33,172 nucleotides of DNA from Alectryocaccomicrobium faecavium (GCA_018713425.1 DVOT01000092.1:1-33172); one strand, 5' to 3'; shown: positions 14,637-22,690, counted from the stretch's first letter. Translations and numbers: made by a program. Notes: generated by a model not told the origin, from the sequence alone.

Positions 14637-14665
14637 AGTATACGCGCAATGGGCAGGATTTTCAA
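14637..14665 (-). promoter_or_regulatory. Promoter of glyA
   Basis: On the minus strand TTGAAA (14660-14665) and TATACT (14637-14642) are separated by 17 bp, about 36 bp upstream of the ATG. The leader is too short for a riboswitch. Confidence 0.75.
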
Positions 14666-14676
14666 GACGGGATTCG

Positions 14677-15333
14677 TTAAAGGAATGCATTTTCTTCGGA
14701 TTTGTCCTGCATATTTCCACGCAGCGGAAACGTGACCCCAAAGATTGTGCGGCCTCCCTTACATCTGGCGTGCAGCGTGCCGCCGTGCAAAGTGGTGAAA
14801 TGTTGCACTTCTCGCAGGCCGAATCCATGCGTTTCACTATGTGGAGACAGGGATAGGGGATCTTGCGAAAAACCTGCGCCGTCGTCTGCCACTTCCAATT
14901 CAAACCGCTCCCCAAAGGCGCGTGCCCGCAAAACGACGCGATGGCATGCGTGGCGCAAAGCGTTGGAGAGTAGATTTGCCGCGATGCGCTCCAGTTTGTC
15001 CGCGTCAAAGGAAAAGCAAATCGAAGGCGATGCGGTTTCAAAGGCGAGCTCAATACTAGTCTGGCGCGCGGCAGGCTGGAATTGACGAACAACCTTTTGC
15101 AGCAAGGCAATCGCATCGCCAGGCGCGCAGGACAGCGTGCAGTCCATGGCGCGGGAATCCTCCAGCATATGGTTCAAAAGGCGCGTGGCGTTTTGAACGT
15201 TTTCCTCCAGGATTCCAACGTAGTCACAGATGCGCGGCGAACGATCGCCAGCTTCTATAGCAATCATTTGCGCACTGGCCAGCATGGTGTGAATGGCGAT
15301 GCGCAGATCGTGCGCGGCGGCGATGTTGTGCAT
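14677..15333 (-). CDS. Small soluble histidine kinase-like ATPase
   Basis: A 218-residue protein with only the transmitter part of a sensor histidine kinase. The H-box is almost at the N-terminus (NIAAAHDLRIAIHTMLASAQ, His8), followed by a helical dimerisation region. The HATPase_c domain then shows N-box LERIAANLLSNALRHA, G1 VADDGAGF and G2 HGFGLREV. There is no membrane helix, PAS, GAF or HAMP domain. The H-box HDLRIAIH differs from the usual HELRTPL. The start at 15333 follows GGGAGGG; an upstream in-frame ATG at 15369 lacks a ribosome site. No response regulator is nearby. It may act as an orphan cytosolic kinase or as an ATPase without kinase activity. It lies just downstream of the SRP RNA on the same strand. 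Confidence 0.82.
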   Translation of the reverse strand: MHNIAAAHDLRIAIHTMLASAQMIAIEAGDRSPRICDYVGILEENVQNATRLLNHMLEDSRAMDCTLSCAPGDAIALLQKVVRQFQPAARQTSIELAFETASPSICFSFDADKLERIAANLLSNALRHACHRVVLRARAFGERFELEVADDGAGFSQDPLSLSPHSETHGFGLREVQHFTTLHGGTLHARCKGGRTIFGVTFPLRGNMQDKSEENAFL

Positions 15334-15384
15334 ACATATATCCCTCCCGGTGATACAATATATGCACAATGGGCGTAGGGTATG

Positions 15385-15514
15385 AAAAAACCCATGGGCT
15401 CAGGCCAGAAATTCCCGCGGCGCGCGCTGCAATCGCTTATTGCTGCTGCCTTCCGGCCCTGACAAGGTTCACGACACAACGCCGCACGGGTTCCAACCAT
15501 CATCGCCCATGAGC
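15385..15514 (-). ncRNA. ffs: Small (4.5S-type) signal recognition particle RNA
   Basis: The minus strand contains the hallmark apical domain of SRP RNA, GTCAGGGCCGGAAGGCAGCA at about 15443-15462, including the GGAA tetraloop and the asymmetric loop that binds Ffh. The 5' end GCTCATGGGC pairs with the 3' end GCCCATGGG, and CCCG.GCGGCG pairs with CGCCGCGGG inside. The 3' arm runs straight into T6, an intrinsic terminator. A promoter lies just upstream at 15522-15550. The RNA is about 124 nt, so it has no Alu domain, unlike the ~270-nt form of Bacillus. Confidence 0.93.
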
Positions 15515-15521
15515 AACACTT

Positions 15522-15550
15522 AGTATAACACAGCGCAGGATAAAGCGCAA
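15522..15550 (-). promoter_or_regulatory. Promoter of the SRP RNA
   Basis: On the minus strand TTGCGC (15545-15550) and TATACT (15522-15527) are separated by 17 bp, and the predicted start falls at the 5' end of the RNA. Confidence 0.8.
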
Positions 15551-15598
15551 GTAAAAAATTAAAAAAGTTCCAATGCTGTTTTTTCACCTGAATGCGCA

Positions 15599-16717
15599 TC
15601 AAATTCCATCGACAAGCACACTTTGTCCGTCGGACAGAGATTCTCCAGTAGAAACGACAATCTTGTCGCCAGGCGACAATCCGTCGAGGACGGAAATGTG
15701 TACGCCATCGCTTTCGCCGGTTATCACGCTTTTTTCGCGAACGGTATACACCATTTCCCCCCAGTCGCCCGTAGCAGCTTCTAGGACAAAAACGTGGTTG
15801 TTCCGCACGGCTTCCAGGGGCAGGAGGGTTTGACGGTAGGGGGATTGCAGGCGTACGGTGAGGGAAAGCACGTCTCCAGGCGCGCAGGCGCCATCTAGAT
15901 AAACGCGCACCGCACCGCCGCCTGCAGGCACAATTCGGGCGGGCACCGCGCCGCCGTCCGTCTCGAGCACGGCGGAAATCTGCCACTGTGCGCCGCGTGC
16001 GTCGGGCGCTCCCGCCAAAACTGCGTAGAGGTATATTTCCTGGTTTAAAGCGGCCAGTGAGCACAGCGGGGAAAGGCCGCCGTAGGCCGCTCCTTCGCAG
16101 GCGGATACACCGCATATCGTGCTGGTCGCTTGGGCGCGTAGAACCCAGCCGTCGTTTTGCAGGGAGGTGAAAATGTCTGCATACTCGCGCGCCTGCTTTA
16201 CCGTCTCGCGTGCTTGCGCGATGCTTTTGCCTTCATAGAAGCCCGCGTCGAGTCGGTCAATTTCCGCGCGGATGGCGGCGGCCTGCTCACGCGTCTGCCT
16301 GCCATCGAGCCGCTGGACGAGTTCCTCACGCGCGCTTGCAATGGCGCTTTCCAAGTGGGAAAGTTCTGCCTCTGCGGATAGTGCGGCGGCGTTTGCGCTC
16401 AAAGCCAAGTGTTCCCCCTCGGGCGCGTAAAACGAGACGAGCGCGTCTCCGGCTTGAACGACGTCGCCCGGCTTCACCCATACGGTTTCAACGGTCAAAC
16501 TTTGTTCCAGTGGAAAGGGTAGGTATGCGTACGCATATTCCTCTGCGCGCAGAGCAAAGTCCGTCAGATCATAGCGATAGGAGAGCACGCCGCCTGTGGC
16601 GGCTTCAACGCGCACCCGGGGCAGGGTGGTGCGGTAGATTGTGCGTGAACAGAAGGTGAGAACGAGCATCACAGCAAAAAAGGCGATGGCAGCGCGCGCG
16701 GGGCGGCGGTTTTTCAT
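15599..16717 (-). CDS. HlyD/RND-type membrane-fusion adaptor protein
   Basis: A 372-residue protein with an N-terminal membrane anchor (about residues 9-28, AAIAFFAVMLVLTFC). A biotinyl-lipoyl-like half motif follows (VETVWVKPGDVVQAGDALVSFY). Then comes an alanine-glutamate-rich coiled-coil hairpin at about 105-190. After a barrel-like region it ends in the typical adaptor C-terminus (VFVLEAATGDWGEMVYTVRE, ISVLDGLSPGDKIVVSTGESLSDGQSVLV). In Gram-positive bacteria such adaptors usually partner MacB-like exporters. Here it follows two importer-type permeases by 12 bp, with its own GGGAGGATC site, and is the last gene of the operon. Its job in this setting is unclear: it could span the wall or stabilise the complex. 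No obvious terminator follows; the SRP RNA promoter lies 50 bp on. Confidence 0.8.
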   Translation of the reverse strand: MKNRRPARAAIAFFAVMLVLTFCSRTIYRTTLPRVRVEAATGGVLSYRYDLTDFALRAEEYAYAYLPFPLEQSLTVETVWVKPGDVVQAGDALVSFYAPEGEHLALSANAAALSAEAELSHLESAIASAREELVQRLDGRQTREQAAAIRAEIDRLDAGFYEGKSIAQARETVKQAREYADIFTSLQNDGWVLRAQATSTICGVSACEGAAYGGLSPLCSLAALNQEIYLYAVLAGAPDARGAQWQISAVLETDGGAVPARIVPAGGGAVRVYLDGACAPGDVLSLTVRLQSPYRQTLLPLEAVRNNHVFVLEAATGDWGEMVYTVREKSVITGESDGVHISVLDGLSPGDKIVVSTGESLSDGQSVLVDGI

Positions 16718-16729
16718 GGTTGATCCTCC

Positions 16730-17539
16730 CTACAGCTTCAGGTGTTTCACGCCTTCGATCAGTTCGTTTTCAAATAGGAAATACAGCAAAACGACGGGAA
16801 CCATGTACAGAACCGCACCGGCAAAGCGCGCGCTTGCCGACGTGAGCGCATTCAGCCGCAGGGAAAGGGGCTGAAGCCATTCGTCTTTAAGCAGGATGAG
16901 CGGCTGTTCCACCATATTCCAGCTTTCTGCAAAGGCGAGCAGCGCCGCCGCCAGGATCCCGGCGTGCACGTTGGGCGCGACGATGCGCGTGAGCACGCGC
17001 AGCTGGGAAGAAGTGTCCAGATACGCGGCTTCGAGCATGGCACCGGGCATTTCGCGAATGAACTGGCTCAGCAAAACTGCGCCCATGGGCGCAAACGCGG
17101 CGGGCAGGATCAGCGCCCACCAGGTATTGTATAGATGGAGAGCACGGACGAGCAGGTATTGAGGCAACAATGTGACCTGAAAGGGCAGCAACATGGCGAA
17201 TCCATAAAAGAACCTCAGGCATCCGCGCCCCGGAAAGCGCGCGTGGGCGAGCGCATATCCGGCCACGAGCGAAACCACCGCGTTGAGCGCCGTGGCACAG
17301 AGGGCAATTCCCAGCGAATTCCAGAACGTCGCGAGATAGGCCTGGCTCGCGAAGAGCAGCTCCCAGTAGCCGGAAAGCGTCGCTTCCCGGGGAATCGGAC
17401 AGAACGCGGCTCCGTCCGCGTAAATCTTGTCTAGATCCCTGTCGCTCATAAACGATGAAAGCACGATCATGGCCGGTGGCAGGAGAAACAGCGCGACGAT
17501 CAGCGCGGCCCCAACCTTTGACAATCGTATTTTCCTCAT
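16730..17539 (-). CDS. ABC transporter permease, carbohydrate (CUT1, MalG-like)
   Basis: A 269-residue inner-membrane permease with about six helices. It starts RKIRLSKVGAALIVALFLLPPAMIVLSSF and has the conserved periplasmic region typical of MalG-like subunits. The cytoplasmic EAA loop, which docks the ATPase, is visible as MLEAAYLDTSSQLRVLTRIVAPN, though the usual central Gly of EAA---G is changed to serine or threonine. The ATG at 17539 follows AAAGGAGG and overlaps the stop of the other permease by 4 bp. The two permeases should form the heterodimeric channel of a sugar-type importer. The open frame extends far upstream, but that part is a shadow of the neighbouring permease. Confidence 0.9.
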   Translation of the reverse strand: MRKIRLSKVGAALIVALFLLPPAMIVLSSFMSDRDLDKIYADGAAFCPIPREATLSGYWELLFASQAYLATFWNSLGIALCATALNAVVSLVAGYALAHARFPGRGCLRFFYGFAMLLPFQVTLLPQYLLVRALHLYNTWWALILPAAFAPMGAVLLSQFIREMPGAMLEAAYLDTSSQLRVLTRIVAPNVHAGILAAALLAFAESWNMVEQPLILLKDEWLQPLSLRLNALTSASARFAGAVLYMVPVVLLYFLFENELIEGVKHLKL

Positions 17540-18369
17540 AGCGTGCGCCTCCTTTCCCGGAGGATCGCGCCCAGGGCAGCGGGCGCAAGCAGCGCACCGA
17601 AAAACAGCAGCGCGGCAGCGGTTAGAACGGGATATTCCAGCCGGGCAAAATGGTTGTTCATATAGTGTTGCAACAGGTACGCGCCGTCGACGGGATAATT
17701 GCCGTACAGCAGATAGGCTTCCCGAAACAGGCGCAGGTTGTAAGCGGCCGCCAGCACCGCGACGAATCCCACGATCCCGGCGATGGAGGGCAACGTAATG
17801 CGAAAGAAACGTGTCGCGCTCCCTGCTCCGTCCAGCGCTGCGGCTTCGTACAGCTCGCCGGGCACGCTCGAGAGCGCCGCCAGAAAGACCAGCGTCGAAA
17901 ACCCGGCGTGTTTCCATAGATAAATAGCGAAAAGCACGCCGCGCGCACCGCCTAGCGGGAATTTTTGAAAGGCGTCGGTCACCGCCGCGCTGGGCAGCAG
18001 CATGGGCATTAGCAAGGCGACGCGTAACGCGGGCAGCGCAGTGCCATGGCGCTGAACGAAGAGCGACAGCGGAAGGGAAAACGCCAGTAGCGCGGGTACG
18101 CACAGCGCGGCGAGCACGACGGTATTGAAAACGCCCACGCGGAAATTGCGGTTTGCTAAGACAGCGCAATACTGCTCGAGTCCCACGAAGCGTTGGGTGA
18201 ACGCGCTGTCCAGCAGGGAATAGCGCGCTGAGCCGATTAGCGGCAATAGGTAAAACAGCAGCATGCCCGCGAAGCAGGGCAGCGCCAGCAGCAATAGGCG
18301 GCGGTTGAGCGTTCCGCCGCGCCTGGTTCGCGGCGGAACACGGCTTGCGGCGTGGATCTTTCTATTCAT
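17536..18369 (-). CDS. ABC transporter permease, carbohydrate (CUT1, MalF/UgpA-like)
   Basis: A 277-residue permease with about six helices (RRLLLLALPCFAGMLLFYLLPLIGSARYSL at the N-terminus, a typical MalF/UgpA entry). The EAA loop is ELYEAAALDGAGSATRFFRITLPSI, very close to the consensus EAA---DGA----F--ITLP. I start at the ATG at 18369, whose codon overlaps the end of the protease-receptor gene (ATGAATAG). The coupled arrangement points to co-assembly with that protein. Its substrate should be what the fused solute-binding domain binds: a sugar, oligosaccharide or similar ligand. Confidence 0.92.
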   Translation of the reverse strand: MNRKIHAASRVPPRTRRGGTLNRRLLLLALPCFAGMLLFYLLPLIGSARYSLLDSAFTQRFVGLEQYCAVLANRNFRVGVFNTVVLAALCVPALLAFSLPLSLFVQRHGTALPALRVALLMPMLLPSAAVTDAFQKFPLGGARGVLFAIYLWKHAGFSTLVFLAALSSVPGELYEAAALDGAGSATRFFRITLPSIAGIVGFVAVLAAAYNLRLFREAYLLYGNYPVDGAYLLQHYMNNHFARLEYPVLTAAALLFFGALLAPAALGAILRERRRTL

Positions 18370-21256
18370 ACTGCACCATATCGATTTGCGGCTGTACGCG
18401 CACGATGTATTCATCGAACGAAAGTTCCCCATTAAGATACGCACGCAGATCCGTCTCTATTCCCAGCGCGAGGCGAATGTCGACACCCGCTTTCGTACGC
18501 AAGAGGGGAGATTGCGCGGCGGCGAGGCGGAATGCGTTCGTTTCCTGCGCGTATTCCGGCTCCATGTTCGTCCATTCGCGGCTGTAGCCTTCGACGTCCG
18601 CGAGGAGCATTTGATACGAAAGACCGTATTCCACCTCGTTCTGGCAGCGCGCAGAGCAGTATTCCGCCAGGTACGCTTCTACAAGATCGGCGTTTTGCGT
18701 GCGCGTATAGACGTAATACCCGTGGATTTCAACCGGATACAGCGCGGTTCCGTCCAGATTTGCCACAGGCGCGAAGCGCATGCCTTCTCCGAAAGCCGCG
18801 ATCCTTGCGTCCAGCGTCGTTTCCACGGCGAGCGCACGACTTTCATCGCTTCCTTCGCCGATTAGCCCGGCTTGCCACAGACGCCGGTAGGCTTCCATAG
18901 ATTGCCGGAAGGCGGGCGAGTCCAGGTTGATGTCCGCGCCCGAGCGGGCCTGCATGTCCAGATAGAGGATATAGGGAGGATTGACGACGTCCGAAAAGAG
19001 CTGATATCCCGTGCCGGCGAGGGCATCTATGGCCCAGTCGGCGAGCGTTTCCCAGGTGTATGGCGGCTGCGGCCATTGGAGGTTGAGCGCCTGAAGCAGA
19101 GGTTCGTTCAGCGCGTACGCATAGGTGAATGCCAGTTCTGGAACGCAGTAGACATTGCCATCCACCGCCAGCGCGCTCGCGTAGGAGAGAAATCCAGATG
19201 ATTCCATGCTTTCGCTCACGGCGGGTAGCGCATTCAGGGGGAGGAACGCGCCACTCTGAGCGTATGCGTCCATCAGAGAAGCGTGCTCATATATCAGATC
19301 CACTTGCGCGTCCCCGGCCATCAGGCGGGTGGCGAGCTGCGCCGTATCCATGTTGAGATATTGCAGTTCTACGTCGGGATACTGTTCCCGCATCCACGAT
19401 TCCATATAGTCGCTTCGCGCCGTGCCGACTTCGGCGTTCACGATTGTCAGCGTACGCACTGGCTGCTCACTTTCCAGGACAGTAGGCAGGAGCGAGACCA
19501 GCCGGTGCGTACTGGCTTCGAAATCGCTTGCGCAGGCGTAGAGCGCGCCGCCGTCGCAACGCAGCATGTGGTAGTATTCGGTTTCGCCCGGCACGCTGGG
19601 CACTCGCTCCTCCGGCACATCCGCGGCGCGCCACCACCAGATGGTTCCATCCGTTTTGAGCAGGTAGAGTCCATCTTTTCCGGCGGCAATTTCGGATACG
19701 GATTGCATGGGACCACGCCAGATTTCCCGCGCGTTTCCGGCAGCCGAAACGTCTACTTGGGAGATGGCCCAGTCCCCAGAGAAATCCTCGTGCAATAGGA
19801 ACAAAGCGCCTGACGCATCCGCGCACAGGTCGTAGACCGCACCGGCGGAAAGCTCGGCAAGCGTGCCTTCGGACAGGTTCAGGGAATAGGCCTTCCGTGG
19901 GTCGAGCGCCCCTGGGGCGGGGGCGGAAGCGTCCGTCGCGGTGAAGATGACCTGGTCTTTGAGCACTTCCATGTGATCGATGCGCAGGGCTTTGGGCAGA
20001 GTATAGCGTTCTATGAGCGCCCCGCCCGTGCCGACACGCATGAGCACATCGGCGGATTCGCCGTTTTCGCACACGAACGTCCCGGCTGTGCCTGTCGCAA
20101 TGCGTGTAGCCAGCGGAAATTCGCCCATCAGTGTCCATTGCCCGGCTGATTCAGAATAGAGGCAGCCATCTGCGAGGAGTACGATGCCGTCTCCGGCGAT
20201 GTCGTAATCCAGGATGGTTTCGAAAGTTTCAGGCAGCGTAATAACGCTTTTTCGCTGAGCTTCGCCTGTGGCAAAGCTCGCCAGACAGGTCGCAAGCAGA
20301 AACGCCGCCGCTAGGATCGCCGCGCGTCGGGAGCAAGGGGACGGACGCACCAGTCGGGCAACGCGCGTTTTGGTCGCGCGGAAGTCCGTACGCATGGCGC
20401 TGGCGAACGAAACATATTTGGAAGCGCGACCACTCAGGCGCACGATCGTCTGCGCGTAGTCGATTCGTTCTTGGGGGGATAGCGCTTTGGTTGCGCATTC
20501 GTCGCATGCACATTCGCAGTCTCGCGCGGACGCAAACGCCGCCACCCATACCAGTGGGTGGAACCAGTATAAAACGCACAATAGATTTTTGAGCAACAGC
20601 CAGAAATTGTCGCCCCGCCGCGCGTGAGCGGTTTCGTGCAAAAGGACATGGTGCAGCGCGCCTTCCGCGAGCGTGGCTTCATTTACGTAGATGCGCGGTC
20701 GGAAAAAGCCCGAAAGACAGGGCGAATCCGCGCAGGAGCGGTAGACGGGGATGCAGCTAGGCGCACTCACGCGCACAGCACTGCGTGCGAGCTGCATATA
20801 ATAGCGCACGTTTTCCCTGGCGATATATGCCGCCGTAGCCAGTGCGCCCGCAAGCCACAGGCAGAATGCCACTTCCTTCCATGACGGTGCGCGGACAGGG
20901 AGGGACTCGGCGGGCACTTCCGATTGAAGCGCTGAAGAATCCCTTTCCTCCACGCGCGGAGATGAAAGTGCGAAATTTTCGTTTGCAGCAAGCGAATTTG
21001 CGGCGGAAAGCGGGGAGGGCGATTCCGCGAGCGCGATCGCGATGGTTTCAGGCGATAGCGCAGGCCCGATTTGCGTCGAAGGCCACACGGGCCATTGCAG
21101 CGGAAGCAGCAGACGTATGGCGGCTACGAGCCATAGCGCGTACACCCAGCGGGCGCTGGCGCGCCGTAGCAAAACGGCGCGAATGAGCAGAACGGCTGCA
21201 ATCACAATTCCGCCCGCGATGGATTGTGAGAGCAAAAGATCAACGGCTTGTTTCAT
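18362..21256 (-). CDS. BlaR1-type M56 metalloprotease fused to an ABC solute-binding domain
   Basis: A 964-residue fusion. Residues 1-330 form a BlaR1/MecR1-like M56 unit: membrane helices near 10-32, 36-55, 128-147 and 312-329. The zinc site is H207-E-T-A-H211, with Glu248 in DCECACDE as third ligand. Residues about 340-598 are extracellular and contain repeated strands suggesting a propeller (GDGIVLLADGCLYS, KDGLYLLKTDGTIWWW, CDGGALYACASD). From Val600 to the end it is an extracellular solute-binding protein type 1 (VRTLTIVNAEVGTARSDYMESW, LMAGDAQVDLIYEHA, YCVPELAFTYAYALNEPLL). There is no separate lipoprotein receptor in the operon, so this domain must serve the permeases if they import. 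By analogy with BlaR1, ligand binding would activate the protease to inactivate the BlaI-like repressor. Its ATG lies inside the end of the repressor gene. Confidence 0.88.
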   Translation of the reverse strand: MKQAVDLLLSQSIAGGIVIAAVLLIRAVLLRRASARWVYALWLVAAIRLLLPLQWPVWPSTQIGPALSPETIAIALAESPSPLSAANSLAANENFALSSPRVEERDSSALQSEVPAESLPVRAPSWKEVAFCLWLAGALATAAYIARENVRYYMQLARSAVRVSAPSCIPVYRSCADSPCLSGFFRPRIYVNEATLAEGALHHVLLHETAHARRGDNFWLLLKNLLCVLYWFHPLVWVAAFASARDCECACDECATKALSPQERIDYAQTIVRLSGRASKYVSFASAMRTDFRATKTRVARLVRPSPCSRRAAILAAAFLLATCLASFATGEAQRKSVITLPETFETILDYDIAGDGIVLLADGCLYSESAGQWTLMGEFPLATRIATGTAGTFVCENGESADVLMRVGTGGALIERYTLPKALRIDHMEVLKDQVIFTATDASAPAPGALDPRKAYSLNLSEGTLAELSAGAVYDLCADASGALFLLHEDFSGDWAISQVDVSAAGNAREIWRGPMQSVSEIAAGKDGLYLLKTDGTIWWWRAADVPEERVPSVPGETEYYHMLRCDGGALYACASDFEASTHRLVSLLPTVLESEQPVRTLTIVNAEVGTARSDYMESWMREQYPDVELQYLNMDTAQLATRLMAGDAQVDLIYEHASLMDAYAQSGAFLPLNALPAVSESMESSGFLSYASALAVDGNVYCVPELAFTYAYALNEPLLQALNLQWPQPPYTWETLADWAIDALAGTGYQLFSDVVNPPYILYLDMQARSGADINLDSPAFRQSMEAYRRLWQAGLIGEGSDESRALAVETTLDARIAAFGEGMRFAPVANLDGTALYPVEIHGYYVYTRTQNADLVEAYLAEYCSARCQNEVEYGLSYQMLLADVEGYSREWTNMEPEYAQETNAFRLAAAQSPLLRTKAGVDIRLALGIETDLRAYLNGELSFDEYIVRVQPQIDMVQYE

Positions 21257-21635
21257 CCTGTTTCAGCTCCTCTCGCGCTTTTTCCAGCATGCGCATGAGT
21301 TCATCGATATCTTGCGGCGAAAGCTGCCCACCCTGCACCATGGCGCTCATCATGCGTACGGGCTTTCCGTCGAAAAATTTGTCCATAAGCCCGCGGGCTT
21401 GCTCAAGCCTCGCCTCATTTCGGTCGACCAGAGGAGAATACCGGCGCGCGGGTTTTGCGTCCTCTACGCACACGGTTCCCTTTGCTTGCATGCGCTTGAG
21501 CAGGCTGATGACGCTGTGGCGGTCCCAACCTGTCTTCTCCCGGAGCGCTGCGGTGATTTCCGCAACGGTTAAAGGAGATTGCTCCCACAATAGCGACAGG
21601 ATTTTGCTTTCAGCCTCTGTGATGGAAACAGACAT
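21240..21635 (-). CDS. BlaI/MecI/CopY-family repressor
   Basis: A 131-residue winged-helix repressor. The DNA-binding part is SITEAESKILSLLWEQSPLTVAEITAAL, then TGWDRHSVISLLKRMQAKGTVCVED, which is the BlaI pattern (E..VM..lW......a.ei...l.....w...Tv.TlL.RL..KG.l). The C-terminal dimerisation helix follows (DIDELMRMLEKAREELKQ). In the family a partner M56 protease triggers cleavage within this helical part. AAGGAGG lies seven bases before the ATG. It is the first gene of the operon and overlaps the protease-receptor gene by 17 bp. Its own promoter carries paired GTAGAC-type sites, consistent with autoregulation. Confidence 0.93.
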   Translation of the reverse strand: MSVSITEAESKILSLLWEQSPLTVAEITAALREKTGWDRHSVISLLKRMQAKGTVCVEDAKPARRYSPLVDRNEARLEQARGLMDKFFDGKPVRMMSAMVQGGQLSPQDIDELMRMLEKAREELKQDETSR

Positions 21636-21650
21636 AGCAACGCCTCCTTG

Positions 21651-21699
21651 GTAGACGGTTTGTTACTGTGAGTATACAACTGTCTACCGATTTTGTCAA
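21651..21699 (-). promoter_or_regulatory. Promoter and BlaI-type operators of the protease-receptor operon
   Basis: On the minus strand TTGACA (21694-21699) and TATACT (21671-21676) are separated by 17 bp. The -10 and spacer hold GTAGACAGTTGTATAC (21672-21687), an imperfect 8+8 palindrome. A similar GTAGACGGTTTGTTAC sits in the opposite orientation at 21651-21666. GGTAGAC/GTCTACC thus brackets the promoter. This matches the TACA/TGTA-like sites of the BlaI family and suggests autorepression. Confidence 0.75.
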
Positions 21700-21802
21700 G
21701 GCATTTTTTGCCGCGCTGCAATGTTTTTGTTCGGCCAAATTACACGATCAAATAGAATGGTGCGAAAAAGATTTTTCAGAAAAGCATAGGGAGATGATTT
21801 TG

Positions 21803-21834
21803 TCTGGACGGCGCCGGAAGAGACGCCGTCCAGA
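21803..21834 (-). terminator. Hairpin after the isomerase gene
   Basis: A perfect 11-bp stem (TCTGGACGGCG/CGCCGTCCAGA, 10-nt loop) lies about 85 bp past the isomerase stop on the minus strand. The T tract is poor (CAAAATC), so termination is likely but not certain. The rest of 21700-21918 shows nothing I can support. Confidence 0.45.
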
Positions 21835-21918
21835 GAACAGCTCTTGGGATTTTGTTTCTCGTTCAAACCGCGTTCGTATAAAACATATGGATGCGCAAGT
21901 AGATTTGCAGAATTCCGT

Positions 21919-22671
21919 TTATAGATAAATCCGGCGGAACTCCTTCAGGCTTTCCACGCTATCCATGGTCGGCCCGTATTCCAGACCACAAGCGCCGGTA
22001 TAGCCTGCTTTGTCCACGGCGGCGAAGATCACCTTGTAATCGTTTTCGCCGAATTGCAGCTCGTGCCGGCCGGGATGACCCGCGCTGTGGAGGTGCGCGA
22101 TGCAATCCAGGTTTTGGGTGATGCTGGGAATGATATTGCCTTCCATCACCTGCTGGTGATAAATGTCGTATACCACCTTTACCAGGGGATGATCGACTTC
22201 GTGGATGATTTCAAACGCTTCGCGCGAAGACCATAGGTAATATCCTGGATGGTTGACATAGATATTGAGCGGTTCGATCATGATGGTCACGCCGCTGTCT
22301 TCCAGAATGGGTTTGGCCTGCTTCAGCGCGGCGACGATGCTGTCATGCTGGCGGGCGCGTTCTTCGCCTGTGTCCGCGCCCACCTGGGTGATCAGCTTGC
22401 TGGCGCCCACGCGCTTGGCGGCGGCGCAACTCTCTTTCAAGCCGTTCAGCCAATCTTCGCGCTTGGCGGGATTGGTCATGTTGAATTCCGTGGTGCACAT
22501 GCTCAAGAGTTCCACGCCCGATTGCTCGCAGGCGTTGCGCACCGCGTCGAGATCCAGCGATTTCCAATTGTAGGTTTCCGCCGCGTCAAAACCAAGCTGT
22601 GCAATTTTGGCGATGGCTTCGCAAAAGTCCATCTTGCCGAAAAAGCAGGGGACGGGAATGCAAATTCGCAT
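21919..22671 (-). CDS. Sugar phosphate isomerase/epimerase (TIM barrel, hydroxypyruvate isomerase-like)
   Basis: A 250-residue AP-endonuclease-2-type TIM barrel. Early segments FCEAIAKIAQLGFDAAETYNW, then VTIMIEPLNIYVNHPGYYL with the metal-binding Glu. VVYDIYHQQVMEGN carries the Asp and His ligands, HLHSAGHPGRHELQFGENDY the next His, and GLEYGPTMDS the last Glu. The EPLN and DIYHQQ motifs are those of hydroxypyruvate isomerase and related ketose epimerases. I start at 22671 behind AAAGGAG. It follows the Gfo/Idh/MocA gene in one operon and the pair probably oxidises and isomerises one sugar or polyol. The substrate is not set by sequence alone. Confidence 0.9.
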   Translation of the reverse strand: MRICIPVPCFFGKMDFCEAIAKIAQLGFDAAETYNWKSLDLDAVRNACEQSGVELLSMCTTEFNMTNPAKREDWLNGLKESCAAAKRVGASKLITQVGADTGEERARQHDSIVAALKQAKPILEDSGVTIMIEPLNIYVNHPGYYLWSSREAFEIIHEVDHPLVKVVYDIYHQQVMEGNIIPSITQNLDCIAHLHSAGHPGRHELQFGENDYKVIFAAVDKAGYTGACGLEYGPTMDSVESLKEFRRIYL

Positions 22672-22690
22672 TTTTGGCGCTCCTTTCGTT

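Noticed and set aside
14602..14676. A glycine or other riboswitch before glyA
   Set aside because: The promoter places the start of transcription about 30 bp before the start codon, which leaves no room for an aptamer.
16730..18169. A 479-codon frame that would extend the second permease upstream
   Set aside because: The first 210 codons are out of frame with the other permease and show no transporter features; the ATG at 17539 has a strong ribosome site.
21668..21928. An 86-codon plus-strand frame between the repressor and isomerase genes
   Set aside because: It starts inside the promoter of the repressor operon, has no ribosome site, and crosses the hairpin after the isomerase gene.
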